From Jatrophihabitans sp035642535 (lineage in GTDB: Bacteria; Actinomycetota; Actinomycetes; Mycobacteriales; Jatrophihabitantaceae): a stretch of DNA of 64,000 bases. Both the position numbers and the translations under genes were made by a program. Below are positions 8,143-17,000 of this stretch, piece by piece. How positions within the stretch are numbered: position 1 is the stretch's first letter; the number at the start of each line of letters is the position of its first letter. Below the pieces are notes generated by a model that saw nothing but the letters and a program-made list of their open reading frames with translations, did no database searches and had not been told where the DNA came from. Where the stretch lies: assembly GCA_035642535.1 (NCBI GenBank), contig DASQSE010000158.1, positions 4,987-68,986 of the forward strand, in the 5' to 3' direction.

Positions 8143-8275
8143 GCGACGGGCGGCCGCGATGACGGCTGGACTGACGAGCAGCGCAGGCACGAGGGACGAG
8201 TGCCGAGCAGCGCAGGAGGGAAGCCGTCATCTCAAGCGGTCGTCCGGAGCGAACAAGGTGGGCGTCGCATGAGCG
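8133..8275. repeat. Intergenic repeat element, copy 2, with 13-bp direct repeats
   Basis: The livG-livF gap matches the 1043-1192 gap. Terminal inverted repeats are perfect here: GATGACGGCT (8158-8167) and AGCCGTCATC (8222-8231). It has one full 29-bp internal unit (8176-8204) plus a partial one, against two and a half in copy 1. The edges are an exact 13-bp direct repeat CGTCGCATGAGCG (8133-8145 and 8263-8275). The first contains the livG TGA stop, the second the livF ATG start. It interrupts what is otherwise a tightly overlapping operon. Confidence 0.8.
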
Positions 8276-8994
8276 CGTTGCTGGAGGTCGACGGGCTGTG
8301 CGCCGGCTACGGCCGGGCGGGCGTGCTGCACGACATCGCGCTACGCGTCGAGCCGGCGACGATCACCGCAGTGCTCGGCGCGAACGGTGCGGGCAAGACG
8401 ACGCTGCTGCGCACCCTGTCCGGACTCATCAAGCCCACCCAGGGTCGGATCACGTTCCGCGGCGCGGACATCACCAAAGTGCCGGTCGAGCAACTCGTGC
8501 ATCGCGGGGTGACGCACGTTCCGGAGGGCCGCGGCGTGATCGCCGAGCTCACGGTCGAGGACAACCTGCGGCTCGGCGGGCTGTGGCGGCGCGGTGCCGC
8601 CGCGGCACGCGAGACCGCAACCGCCGTCGCCGAGGTGTACGACCTGTTCGAGCCACTCGCGCGGCGCCGTCGCGCGCACGGACACCAACTCTCCGGAGGT
8701 GAACGGCAGATGCTCGCGCTGGGTCGCGCGTTGGTCGCGCGGCCCGCGTTGATGTTGCTGGACGAGCCGTCGCTTGGCCTCGCCCCGCCGGTGACAGCGC
8801 AGATCATGGCGCTGCTGCGCACCCTGCGGGATTCCACCGGGCTCGCGCTGCTGCTCGTCGAGCAGAACGTGCACTCCGCGCTAGCCGTCGCCGACGAGGC
8901 GCTGGTGCTGGCCGTCGGCAAGATCGTGGTCCGCGGCCCGGCCGCCGAGCTAGAGCACGACGAGACGCTGCGGCACGCCTACCTGGGGTTCTGA
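8269..8994 (+). CDS. livF: Branched-chain amino-acid-type ABC transporter ATPase (LivF-like)
   Basis: About 241 residues. Walker A GANGAGKT near 36-43, Q-loop/TKVPVEQLVHRGVTHVPEGRG, signature LSGGERQMLALGRAL, Walker B MLLDEPSLGLAP (the Ser-Leu-Gly-Leu ending is typical of LivF) and the H-loop equivalent LLVEQNVHSAL, where Gln-Asn replaces the usual His as in other LivF proteins. The ATG at 8269 is preceded by CAAGGTGG from the repeat element. livH begins two bases after its stop, so the two are co-transcribed. Confidence 0.93.
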   Translation: MSALLEVDGLCAGYGRAGVLHDIALRVEPATITAVLGANGAGKTTLLRTLSGLIKPTQGRITFRGADITKVPVEQLVHRGVTHVPEGRGVIAELTVEDNLRLGGLWRRGAAAARETATAVAEVYDLFEPLARRRRAHGHQLSGGERQMLALGRALVARPALMLLDEPSLGLAPPVTAQIMALLRTLRDSTGLALLLVEQNVHSALAVADEALVLAVGKIVVRGPAAELEHDETLRHAYLGF

Positions 8995-8996
8995 CG

Positions 8997-9875
8997 ATGA
9001 GCAGATTCATCTTTCTGACCTTCAACGGACTCTCGTTCGGTGCGGTGTATGCGGCCGTGGCACTCGCGCTCGTACTGATCTGGCGGACGACGCGGGTGCT
9101 GAACTTCGCGCAGGGCGCGATGGCGACGGCGACTGCCTACGTCGCGATCTCGGTCACCCAGGCGACCGATTCCTATTGGCTCGGTTTCGTCGCGGCGCTG
9201 GCCGCGGGGCTCGCGCTCGGCGCCGTCGTGCGCCTGACCGCATTCGGCACCGCCGAGCATGCGCCGGCGCTGAACACGATCGTCATCGGTGTCGGCATGC
9301 TGATCCTCATCGAGGCAGTCGTCGGCATGATCTACGGCGCGGCCAACCGGGACTTCCCGGCCTCGTTCAGCACTCGCACGCACGCGATCGGCAAAACCGC
9401 GCTCTTCTCGAACCAGAACATCTTCACCGTCGGCTCGGTGCTCGCCCTGATGATCGCGCTCGCTGCGGTGTTGACCTGGACCCCGTCCGGGCTGCGCATG
9501 CGCGCCGCCGCGTTCGCGCCCGAGATTGCCCGGCTGCTCGGCGTCCGGGTCGGACGGATGCTCACCCTCGGCTGGGCGCTGTCCGGCCTCGTCGGCGCGC
9601 TCGCCGGCATGCTCGTCATCCCGATCGGGCTCGGCCTGTACCCGCAGGCCATGGACGGCGTGTTCGTGCTCGGCTTCGTCGGCGCGGTGGTCGGTGGCCT
9701 GGACAGTCCGGTCGGCGCGGTGGTCGGCGGCGTGACCACCGGCCTGGCACTTTCCTACGCCAGCGGATACCTCGGCAGCGACCTGACCCAGCTGGCCGCG
9801 CTCGTGCTGCTCGTCGTGGTGCTGCTCGTCCGGCCGAGCGGGTTGTTCAGCGGTACTCCGGTCCGGCGGGTCTGA
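8997..9875 (+). CDS. livH: Branched-chain amino-acid-type ABC permease (LivH-like)
   Basis: A 292-residue membrane protein with about eight hydrophobic segments. LivH hallmarks are LSFGAVYAAVALALVLIWRTT with NFAQGAMA at the N-terminus, and a C-terminal DGVFVLGFVGAVVGGLDSPVGAVVGGVTTGL stretch containing the coupling loop. It forms the membrane channel with LivM. The start lies two bases after the livF stop, and the stop overlaps the livM ATG by one base (TGATG), indicating translational coupling. Confidence 0.93.
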   Translation: MSRFIFLTFNGLSFGAVYAAVALALVLIWRTTRVLNFAQGAMATATAYVAISVTQATDSYWLGFVAALAAGLALGAVVRLTAFGTAEHAPALNTIVIGVGMLILIEAVVGMIYGAANRDFPASFSTRTHAIGKTALFSNQNIFTVGSVLALMIALAAVLTWTPSGLRMRAAAFAPEIARLLGVRVGRMLTLGWALSGLVGALAGMLVIPIGLGLYPQAMDGVFVLGFVGAVVGGLDSPVGAVVGGVTTGLALSYASGYLGSDLTQLAALVLLVVVLLVRPSGLFSGTPVRRV

Positions 9876-10942
9876 TGGGCCGCGTCGTCGCAGCGCTACG
9901 GGCATCGACCCTCGCTCGCCATCTGTTGCTGTTCGTCGTCGGCATCGTGTTCGTCATCCTGCTCACCGACTCGCTGTCCGACTTCCACGACTACCAGCTC
10001 GCCACCCTCGGCGCGTACCTCTGCGCGGTCGCCGGCCTTACGGTGCTGACCGGTACCAATGGGCAGGTCTCACTCGGGCACGCCGCGCTGATGGCGGTCG
10101 GCGGATACACCGTCGCGCTACTCCAGACCCGGTTCTACGACGACGGCGTGAGCGGCGTCTGGGTGCTGCCGCTCTCGCTGCTGGCCGGCACGGCGGTGAC
10201 TGCCGTCGCGGGTGCGATCGTCGGTGTGGCGGCAGCGCGGCTGCGCGGCCCGTACCTCGCCGGCGCGACGCTCGCGCTCGGGGTGGCGCTGCCCGACATC
10301 ACGTCGCACTACTCAAACACGTTCAAGGGCGACCAAGGGCTGTTCGTGCCGTTCGACGGCCCACCGGGCGAGTTGGGGACGTTCTCGCTCGAGCACTGGC
10401 AGTCGTGGATCAGCCTGTTCGCCGCGCTCGTCGTGCTGTTCTTCCTCGCCAACCTGCACCGGTCGGCGATCGGCCGGAACATGCGCGCCGTCCGCGACGA
10501 CGAGATCGCCGCGTCACTGTGCGGCGTCTCGGTGGCACGGGTGCGGATCGGCGCATTCGCGGTCAGCGCCGCGGCCGCCGGGCTCGGCGGCGGCGTGCTC
10601 GCCGTGGTGCTGCAGACCGCGTCGCCTGGCTCGTTCGACCTGGTGCTTTCCCTGACGCTGCTCACCGCCGCGGTGATCGGCGGCCTCGGCAGTCTCACCG
10701 GCGCCGTATGGGGCTCGATCGTCGTGATCTATCTCGGCACGTTCATCCGCGATCGCGTCGACAATCTGAAGCTGTCCTCCGCGTCGGCGGCCAAGCTGCA
10801 CGACAACCTGCCCAACGCCGTCTACGGACTGCTGCTCGTAGTCGTGATGCTCACCCTGCCCGGCGGCATTCAGGGCCTGATCCGCCGCCTCACCGCACTT
10901 CGGCCGCACCGCTCCACCACACCCACAGGAGGTTCGACATGA
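9875..10942 (+). CDS. livM: Branched-chain amino-acid-type ABC permease (LivM-like)
   Basis: About 355 residues, with eight to ten membrane segments. Family features are LTGTNGQVSLGHAALMAVGGYTVALL near residue 50, GNMRAVRDDEIAASLCGV (cytoplasmic coupling region, EAA-like) near 200, and LTAAVIGGLGSLTGAVWG near 265. It pairs with LivH. The start overlaps the livH stop and the stop overlaps the ATG of the binding-protein gene (ATGA). There is a long insert (SHYSNTFKGDQGLFVPFDGPP), an extracytoplasmic loop seen in many LivM proteins. Confidence 0.93.
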   Translation: MGRVVAALRASTLARHLLLFVVGIVFVILLTDSLSDFHDYQLATLGAYLCAVAGLTVLTGTNGQVSLGHAALMAVGGYTVALLQTRFYDDGVSGVWVLPLSLLAGTAVTAVAGAIVGVAAARLRGPYLAGATLALGVALPDITSHYSNTFKGDQGLFVPFDGPPGELGTFSLEHWQSWISLFAALVVLFFLANLHRSAIGRNMRAVRDDEIAASLCGVSVARVRIGAFAVSAAAAGLGGGVLAVVLQTASPGSFDLVLSLTLLTAAVIGGLGSLTGAVWGSIVVIYLGTFIRDRVDNLKLSSASAAKLHDNLPNAVYGLLLVVVMLTLPGGIQGLIRRLTALRPHRSTTPTGGST

Positions 10943-12228
10943 CGACTCGAACGAGAAGACGGCGCACGATCCTCGGTGCGGTGGCCGGGGTCGCTGCGCT
11001 CACGATCGCCGCGTGCAGCAGCAGCAAGGGCGGCGGCGGGACGTCGAACGACACCAGCGCGCCGGGCGTCACGTCGAACTCGATCCTGCTCGGCACGACG
11101 CAGCCGCTCACCGGCCCCGCCGCGCCCGGTTACTCGAAGATCAGCGCCGCGATGAACGCCTACTTCCAGTTCGCCAACGCGCACGGTGGCGTGAACGGAC
11201 GCAAGATCAACTTGAAGGTGCTCGACGACGCATATAACCCGACCAAGACCGCGAGCCTGACGCGGGAGCTCGTCCTGCAGGATCAGGTGTTCGCCATGGT
11301 CGGCGCGCTGGGTACGCCGACCCACACAGCGGTCCTGGACTTCCTGGCACAGAACTCGGTGCCGGATCTGTTCGTGGCCTCCGGCAGCCGCAGTTGGAAC
11401 AACGTCGATAAGTACCCGACAACCTTCGGCTGGCAACCTGACTACACGATCGAGGGCAAGATCCTCGGCGACTACGTCAAGAAGACGTTCCCGGGCAAGA
11501 CGGTCTGCTCGTTCGGGCAGGGCGACGACTTCGGCACCGACGGCGTCGAAGGCGTCGAGATCACGGTGGGCACCAAGCTGAAGTCGAAGCAGACCTACAC
11601 CCCGACGAACACCAACGTCGCACCGCAGATCGGCGCGCTCAAGGCGGCCGGGTGCGAGGTCAACATCGCGTTCACGGTGCCCGGATTCACCGCGCTGGCG
11701 CTCGGCACGGCGGCCCAGCTGAAGTACCAGGCGCAGTGGGTCGTCTCGAACGTCGGCTCCGACATCGTCACGCTCACCGGCTATCTGAAGGACGCGACGA
11801 AGCCGCTGCTGGAGGGCCTCGTCACCGATGCCTACCTGCCGGTTCCGACGGATACGTCGAACAGTTGGATCAAGCTGTTCCAGAAGGTCGACCAGCAGTA
11901 CGACGACAACGCGCCGTTCGACGGGAACGTGCTGTACGGGATGGCGACCGCGTACACGACGTTGCAGGCGCTCAAGGCGGCCGGGCCGGATCTGACTCGC
12001 GGCTCGCTGCTCGACGCCGTCAACAAGGGCGGCTTCGCCGGGCCGGGCACCACACCGTTCCGGTTCTCGAGCACCGACCACTCGGGCTACAGCGGTACCC
12101 AGATCGCGATAATCCACAATGGCGTCGCAGCGACGACCGGCCCGATCTACACGACCGATGACGGGAACGGCCCACTCACCGAGTACACGAAGCCGCAACC
12201 GCAGGCTCCGGCCAACGGACTGCCGTAG
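10939..12228 (+). CDS. ABC transporter substrate-binding lipoprotein (LivK/Peripla_BP_6 type)
   Basis: About 429 residues. A twin-Arg-rich N-terminus and hydrophobic stretch end in the lipobox TIAAC, so it is a lipid-anchored extracytoplasmic receptor. The mature part follows the type I periplasmic-binding fold of leucine-type receptors (SILLGTTQPLTGPAAPGYSKI, then GVNGRKINLKVLDDAYNP). The actual ligand could be an amino acid, short carboxylate or amide; the family alone does not decide. A strong AGGAGG lies eight bases before the ATG, stronger than for the other genes of the operon, consistent with the higher receptor demand. ATGA overlap with livM. Confidence 0.92.
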   Translation: MTTRTRRRRTILGAVAGVAALTIAACSSSKGGGGTSNDTSAPGVTSNSILLGTTQPLTGPAAPGYSKISAAMNAYFQFANAHGGVNGRKINLKVLDDAYNPTKTASLTRELVLQDQVFAMVGALGTPTHTAVLDFLAQNSVPDLFVASGSRSWNNVDKYPTTFGWQPDYTIEGKILGDYVKKTFPGKTVCSFGQGDDFGTDGVEGVEITVGTKLKSKQTYTPTNTNVAPQIGALKAAGCEVNIAFTVPGFTALALGTAAQLKYQAQWVVSNVGSDIVTLTGYLKDATKPLLEGLVTDAYLPVPTDTSNSWIKLFQKVDQQYDDNAPFDGNVLYGMATAYTTLQALKAAGPDLTRGSLLDAVNKGGFAGPGTTPFRFSSTDHSGYSGTQIAIIHNGVAATTGPIYTTDDGNGPLTEYTKPQPQAPANGLP

Positions 12229-12234
12229 CAGCGG

Positions 12235-12840
12235 CTATTCGGCTCGCCCGACCCGGTACTTGACGTGTGTCGCGCCGGGCGAGCCGGAGACCGCGATCGG
12301 CGCCAGCTGCAGGTCGGCCGGGACGCCGTCGAACAGTCGCTCACCCGCGCCGAGCAGCATCGGCGCGATGTGCAGATGCAGTTCATCGATCGCACCCGCG
12401 GCCAGGTAGGCGTTCACAGTGCTGGCACCGCCGGCGATCTCGACGTTGCGATCGCCGGCGGCTGCCTTGGCCTGCTCGAGCGCGGACTCGATGCCCGCGG
12501 TGACGAAGTGGAACGTCGTCCCGCCCTGCATGGTGAGCGACTCGCGCGCGTGATGCGTGAGCACGAACACCGGGGCGTGGTAGTCGGGCTCGTCGCCCCA
12601 CCAGCCCGTCCAAGCGGGATCCCACTCGCCGCGGCCCGGGCCGAACATGTTGCGTCCCATGATGTACGCGCCCGGGCTGGTTTGCCATTCATCGATGATC
12701 CGCTGGTCGTCGCCTTGCGGATCGAAATGCCATTCGTGCAGCCGGATGCCGCCGTCACCGATCGGGTTCGCCGTGCTCTGGCGGGGCCCGGCGACGAAGC
12801 CATCCACCGATACCGACATGTTGCAGGTGACGTGCGGCAT
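12235..12840 (-). CDS. RibD C-terminal/dihydrofolate-reductase-like protein
   Basis: About 201 residues with the DHFR-like fold of the RibD C-terminal family: VTCNMSVSVDGFVAGP at the N-terminus, YIMGRNMFGPGRGEW in the middle and EIAGGASTVNAYLAAGAIDELHLHIAPMLLGAGERLF at the C-terminus (NADPH-binding GG). Stand-alone members are common in actinomycetes, and their substrates are mostly unknown; a folate or flavin precursor role is not implied. An in-frame TTG at 12852 lies closer to the GAGGG ribosome site than the ATG at 12840, so the protein may start four codons earlier. It is convergent with the binding-protein gene, with 6 bp between them. Confidence 0.87.
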   Translation of the reverse strand: MPHVTCNMSVSVDGFVAGPRQSTANPIGDGGIRLHEWHFDPQGDDQRIIDEWQTSPGAYIMGRNMFGPGRGEWDPAWTGWWGDEPDYHAPVFVLTHHARESLTMQGGTTFHFVTAGIESALEQAKAAAGDRNVEIAGGASTVNAYLAAGAIDELHLHIAPMLLGAGERLFDGVPADLQLAPIAVSGSPGATHVKYRVGRAE

Positions 12841-12858
12841 CCGGCTATCCAATCACCC

Positions 12859-13914
12859 TCAGCGAGAGCGCAGGACGCCGAGCAGACCGTGCGCCTCGTC
12901 GTCCGGTCCGGCGCTGAACCACAGCGAGTTGACGCCGCCGGAGGACGCGTCACCGACCATCAGCGCCCACAGCCCGTCGATCGCCAGCGGCCGACCGGAG
13001 GTGCCGCGAAGCGTTCCTAGCACCTCGCCGCTGTTCGGGTCGAACGCGTGGATGCGTCCGTCGCCGAAGTTGCCGATCAGCAGGTCTCCGGAGAACGGGC
13101 CGAAGCTGGCCGGTGTGAGCGTCATTCCCCACGGCGAGTTGAGCACGCCGTGCGTCGCGAACCGCTTCACCCATGCGCCGGACGTGGTGTACACGTCGAC
13201 GAAGCCGTGCCCGGCACCGGCGACGTCGTCCTCGCCCGCGGCGTCCTGCAGCGCGTAGCTCACGAAGATCTGGCCGTTGATCTCGGCCACGTTGAACGGC
13301 GCATAACCGGCCGGCAGGGTCGGGTCACTGAACATTCCGCTGTTCGACACCGGCGCGAACGTGCCGTCGAAGATGTCGATGCGGTTGTCGTGGAAGTTCG
13401 CCGCGAGCAGCATCGGCCCGGACGGGCTGTGGTCGAGCGCCAGTCCCTTGTAGACGGCACCGTCGGTGTGGCCCACGAGCGTGGCAGCCGGACCGCCGGC
13501 CCATGCCGACAGGTCGCCGTCCTCGCCGATGAAGATGAAGCGCGCCGACGTCGTGGTGCCCGGCAGCAGGAAGTTGGTAGCGCCCGAGTCGTTGAACACC
13601 TGCCCGGTCGGAACGCCACCCGGAATGCTGACTGTCAGCACCTTGGCCACCGGCGTCTCCGGGTTGCCGATCGCGCCGTTGTACAGCGTCGTCACGTCCG
13701 CGCCGTTGTCCGAGACCCACACCGGGGTGTTGGGACCGCGCGACATACCCCACGCGTTGACCAACTGCGGGTCGGTCAATTGCGCGACACCGGGCTGGTC
13801 GGAGACGAGATTCTCCTGGATGTAGCCGCCGCCGGCGGCGCCCGCCGGCGTTGCTACAGCGACGACGAGCGCCGCTGCGGTCACCGCGCCGAACCAGCCG
13901 AGCCGTCTATCCAT
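12859..13914 (-). CDS. TIGR03118 family secreted beta-propeller protein
   Basis: 351 residues. An N-terminal signal peptide (basic start, Ala/Val core, ATPAGAAGG cleavage region) is followed by the hallmark GGYIQENLVSDQPGVAQLTDPQLVNAWGMS. Repeated GLALDHSP, LLAANFHDNRIDIFDGTF, NSPWGMTLTPASFGPFSGDLLIGNFGDGRIHAFDP stretches indicate NHL-like propeller blades. The family has no established function. It lies downstream of the GH35 gene on the same strand, about 100 bp away, and precedes the DHFR-like gene by 18 bp. Confidence 0.88.
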   Translation of the reverse strand: MDRRLGWFGAVTAAALVVAVATPAGAAGGGYIQENLVSDQPGVAQLTDPQLVNAWGMSRGPNTPVWVSDNGADVTTLYNGAIGNPETPVAKVLTVSIPGGVPTGQVFNDSGATNFLLPGTTTSARFIFIGEDGDLSAWAGGPAATLVGHTDGAVYKGLALDHSPSGPMLLAANFHDNRIDIFDGTFAPVSNSGMFSDPTLPAGYAPFNVAEINGQIFVSYALQDAAGEDDVAGAGHGFVDVYTTSGAWVKRFATHGVLNSPWGMTLTPASFGPFSGDLLIGNFGDGRIHAFDPNSGEVLGTLRGTSGRPLAIDGLWALMVGDASSGGVNSLWFSAGPDDEAHGLLGVLRSR

Positions 13915-13953
13915 TGCGCGCCTCCTAAGCTCTCCGCCCGCCCAGTTGCGAAC

Positions 13954-13980
13954 GGTCCCGTGCCATCACGGACACGGACC
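13954..13980 (-). terminator. Weak stem-loop between the GH35 and TIGR03118 genes
   Basis: GGTCCCGTG (13954-13962) can pair with CACGGACC (13973-13980) with one bulged base, in the 100-bp gap after the GH35 stop. No T-tract follows, so it could be only a weak terminator or mRNA-stabilising hairpin. Confidence 0.3.
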
Positions 13981-14014
13981 GCTTTCGGTTCAGCGGCACG
14001 GCGCGTCGGTTACC

Positions 14015-17000
14015 TCATCCCTGACAGCCGAAGTGCGCGTCGGCCCAGTCGGCGTTGTCGTGTCCGATCCCGTCACCCGCGTCACCTGCATTGAGCGTCA
14101 ACTGATGGACGCCGGTCACGTCGACGTTGATCGGTACAGCAGCTTGCCTGCCACGCAGCACGCCGGTGCTCGCCACGACGTTGCCGTCGACGAGCACGCT
14201 GAACGTCACCGAGCCGCTCGTCCCGGCCGCATCGTCGACGCCGACGTCGGTGGCGAACGACGTGCAGTCGGCCGGGACGTCGTAGACGATCGAGCTCACC
14301 GCGTTCGTCCCGAGCCCCTTGGCGTAAGGCACGCCGGCGATGCTGAGCGGGCCGCCGTTGACGTTCTGGTCGCGCAGGACGTCGTGAAAGCCGCTGACCG
14401 CGGACACCCACGGCACGTCGCTGAGATAGACCAGGCCCTTCGGCAGGACGTTCAGGCTGTAGGCCGCGCCGGTCCGCCCGCTGACCCCGTCCTGCTCGTA
14501 CGTGACGAGCGCGCCGACCGCGTACCTGCCCTGCGCGTCGTCCGGGATCGTCACCGTCCAACTCACCGGTGCGGAGTCGCCGGCCGGCAACGAGCCGACC
14601 TGCACCGTCGGATCCGGGGTCGCGGTCCAGCCGTCCGGCAGGTCGAGCGCGACCTCGACGTCGGTGGCGTCCGGTCCGCGAAGATTCGCGATGGTTCCGC
14701 TGACGTGGAACGTGTCGCCGCCGCGCGCCGGCGACCGCGCGTCGCCGGTGAAGCCCGCCATCGCCACCGTGTTCGGCACGCTCGGGTCGCCCCAGGTCTG
14801 CCGGCTCCAGGCGGGTGCGGGATTGACCGATACCGGCACGCCGCCGCGCACCGTGCCAAGATCGGTCAGCCGGACGTTCTCCAGCCCGTTGCCGGCCCCG
14901 CCGTCGGAGGTCACCGCGATCGCGAGCGTGTTCGTGCCGTGCGGGTCGAGCACGCCGTTCGGCACCACGAAGGTGTGCTGCGGCCCGACGTTCGCGATGT
15001 ACTGGCCGACGTTCCAGCCGTTGACGAAGAGCAGTGCGCGGTAGTTCGCAGCCGACCGTGGCGTCGCCGGGTCGCCGATCGTGATGCCGAGCGAGGCGTC
15101 GTCCGTGGCAGGGATGTCGAGGTCGAACCGGGTGCGATACCACGACGTGCCCGACATCGCGGTGCCGGCCGGAACCGCGGTCGGCGCCCAGGACGAATCC
15201 GGGTAGCCGGGCAGATACCAGCCGTGCCGCTCGCCGTAGAGCCCGCCGTTGTTCTCGACGCCGCGCACCGGGTCGACGATGTTCTCGCCGCCGAGGTCAC
15301 CCTGGATCCGCCAGTCGATGGCGGTCGGCACCGAGGCGCCGCTGCTGTCGGCCATGGTGGCGGAGATGAGCCCGCGCCCTTCCTTCTGCGCGTCGTTGAC
15401 GCCGCCGTCCTCGTTGTGCCCGTCGTTGCGCACCATGACGGCGAGCGTGTGCCCACCCTCGGTCTGCAGGGTGTGCGGAATCCCGAACGTCACAGTGCCG
15501 GTCGTCGCCGGCGACTCGACGCCGTTGGGCAGGACGTGCTGGCCGAGGTACACGCCGTCCAGCCAGGCCTGCAGCATGCCCGCGCCGCCGCCGCCGTAGC
15601 GCAGCGAAATCGTCGTCGCGCCCGGCGAACCGGAGTAGCGGCCGCGGTACCAGACGTCGCCCTGATGGAAGCCGTAGTCGTCAGCCGTGAGCACCGGCTG
15701 ACCGGCGGGTGGTTTGGTAGTGCTGTTCGTCGTCGACTTGTCCGCTGCGATCCACGATGAATCGTCGAAGCCGGGCTGCGCCTCGGGCGAACCGGGCGCC
15801 CACCGCCAGTTGTCGAGGCTCGGCAGGCTGATCGGTTCGGCACCGGGCAGCGACACCGTGCGGCTGCCGTCCGGCTGGAGCGACGTGCCCAACGCGGCGC
15901 CGTTCCAGGTGACGGTCTGCAGCTGCGGCGGCGCCCACACCTGCAACGGGCTCGGCTGCTTGGTGTCGCCGGTGAGCGCGAGCGAGGCGCCGGTCGCCAC
16001 CGCCGTGCGCACCAGTTCCGGGCCGCGCTCGAGGACCGGCCCGGCGGACGTGTCCTGCCGCCAGAAGGTGCCGGCGTTGGCATCATCTGCAATCAGCAAG
16101 GTCAATTGTGGGCGATTCCCACCATTGATCTGCACCTCGGCGAGTCCGTCATGGGTGTAGTCGAGCCGCAGGTCGCCGGTGGCTGCGTCGTAGCTGCTCG
16201 TGACGTTGCCGGAAAGCACCTGTACGTGCGGCTGGTCGTCGTAGCGCAGTACGGTCTCGCCGTTTTCGCCGTTGCGTCCGTAGAGCAGTGCGACGTCCTT
16301 ACCTGCCTGCGTCAGGTGCGTCATGATCTCCGACGTCGAGTAGACGAGATGCTGCCCGCCGAGGTCGTAGTCGGCGACGAAGATCTTGCCGTCCTGTCCG
16401 TTGATCTCGGTCGACAGCGTGTAGTCGCCGTCCGACGTGCTGATCGGGAAGGTGAATGCGTCGTTCGTCGTCGCGTTCGACGGGTTGTGCATTGCGATGT
16501 AGAAGTGCGTGCCGGTGTCCGGGTTGACGTCGTGATAGACCTTGATCGCACTCGACGAGGGCGTCACCGCGTCCGCGCGATCGATCTTCGTGATCGGCTT
16601 GACGCTCTGCAGGAACAGCCCGATCTCCTTCATCGCGGTCGCCTTGGGCCGGATCTGGCGCGCCTCGTCGAACGCCGCACCGTAGTCGTATGACGTGTAG
16701 ACGACCGGCGCGGGCAGCCAGCCCCAGGATGTCCCGCCGAAGGTCATGTAGAAGTTCTGTATCGACAGCCGGTTGGCGATGTTCGTCTTGTAGAAGACCC
16801 GCTCGTAGCCGACGCCCTGCCGGATCGCGGTGCACGGATAGGTGCCGACACTGCCCCAGTAGTCGAACCAGCCGCCACCGAACTCCGCCGCGAAACCGGG
16901 CGTGTACGGCGACGCGGACGCGCCGCCCTTGGCGCCGCCCGGTCCCCAGATGCCCCAGTCAGGTGCGGTGGACGGGCCACCCGGCGTGCCGTCGGTGTGG

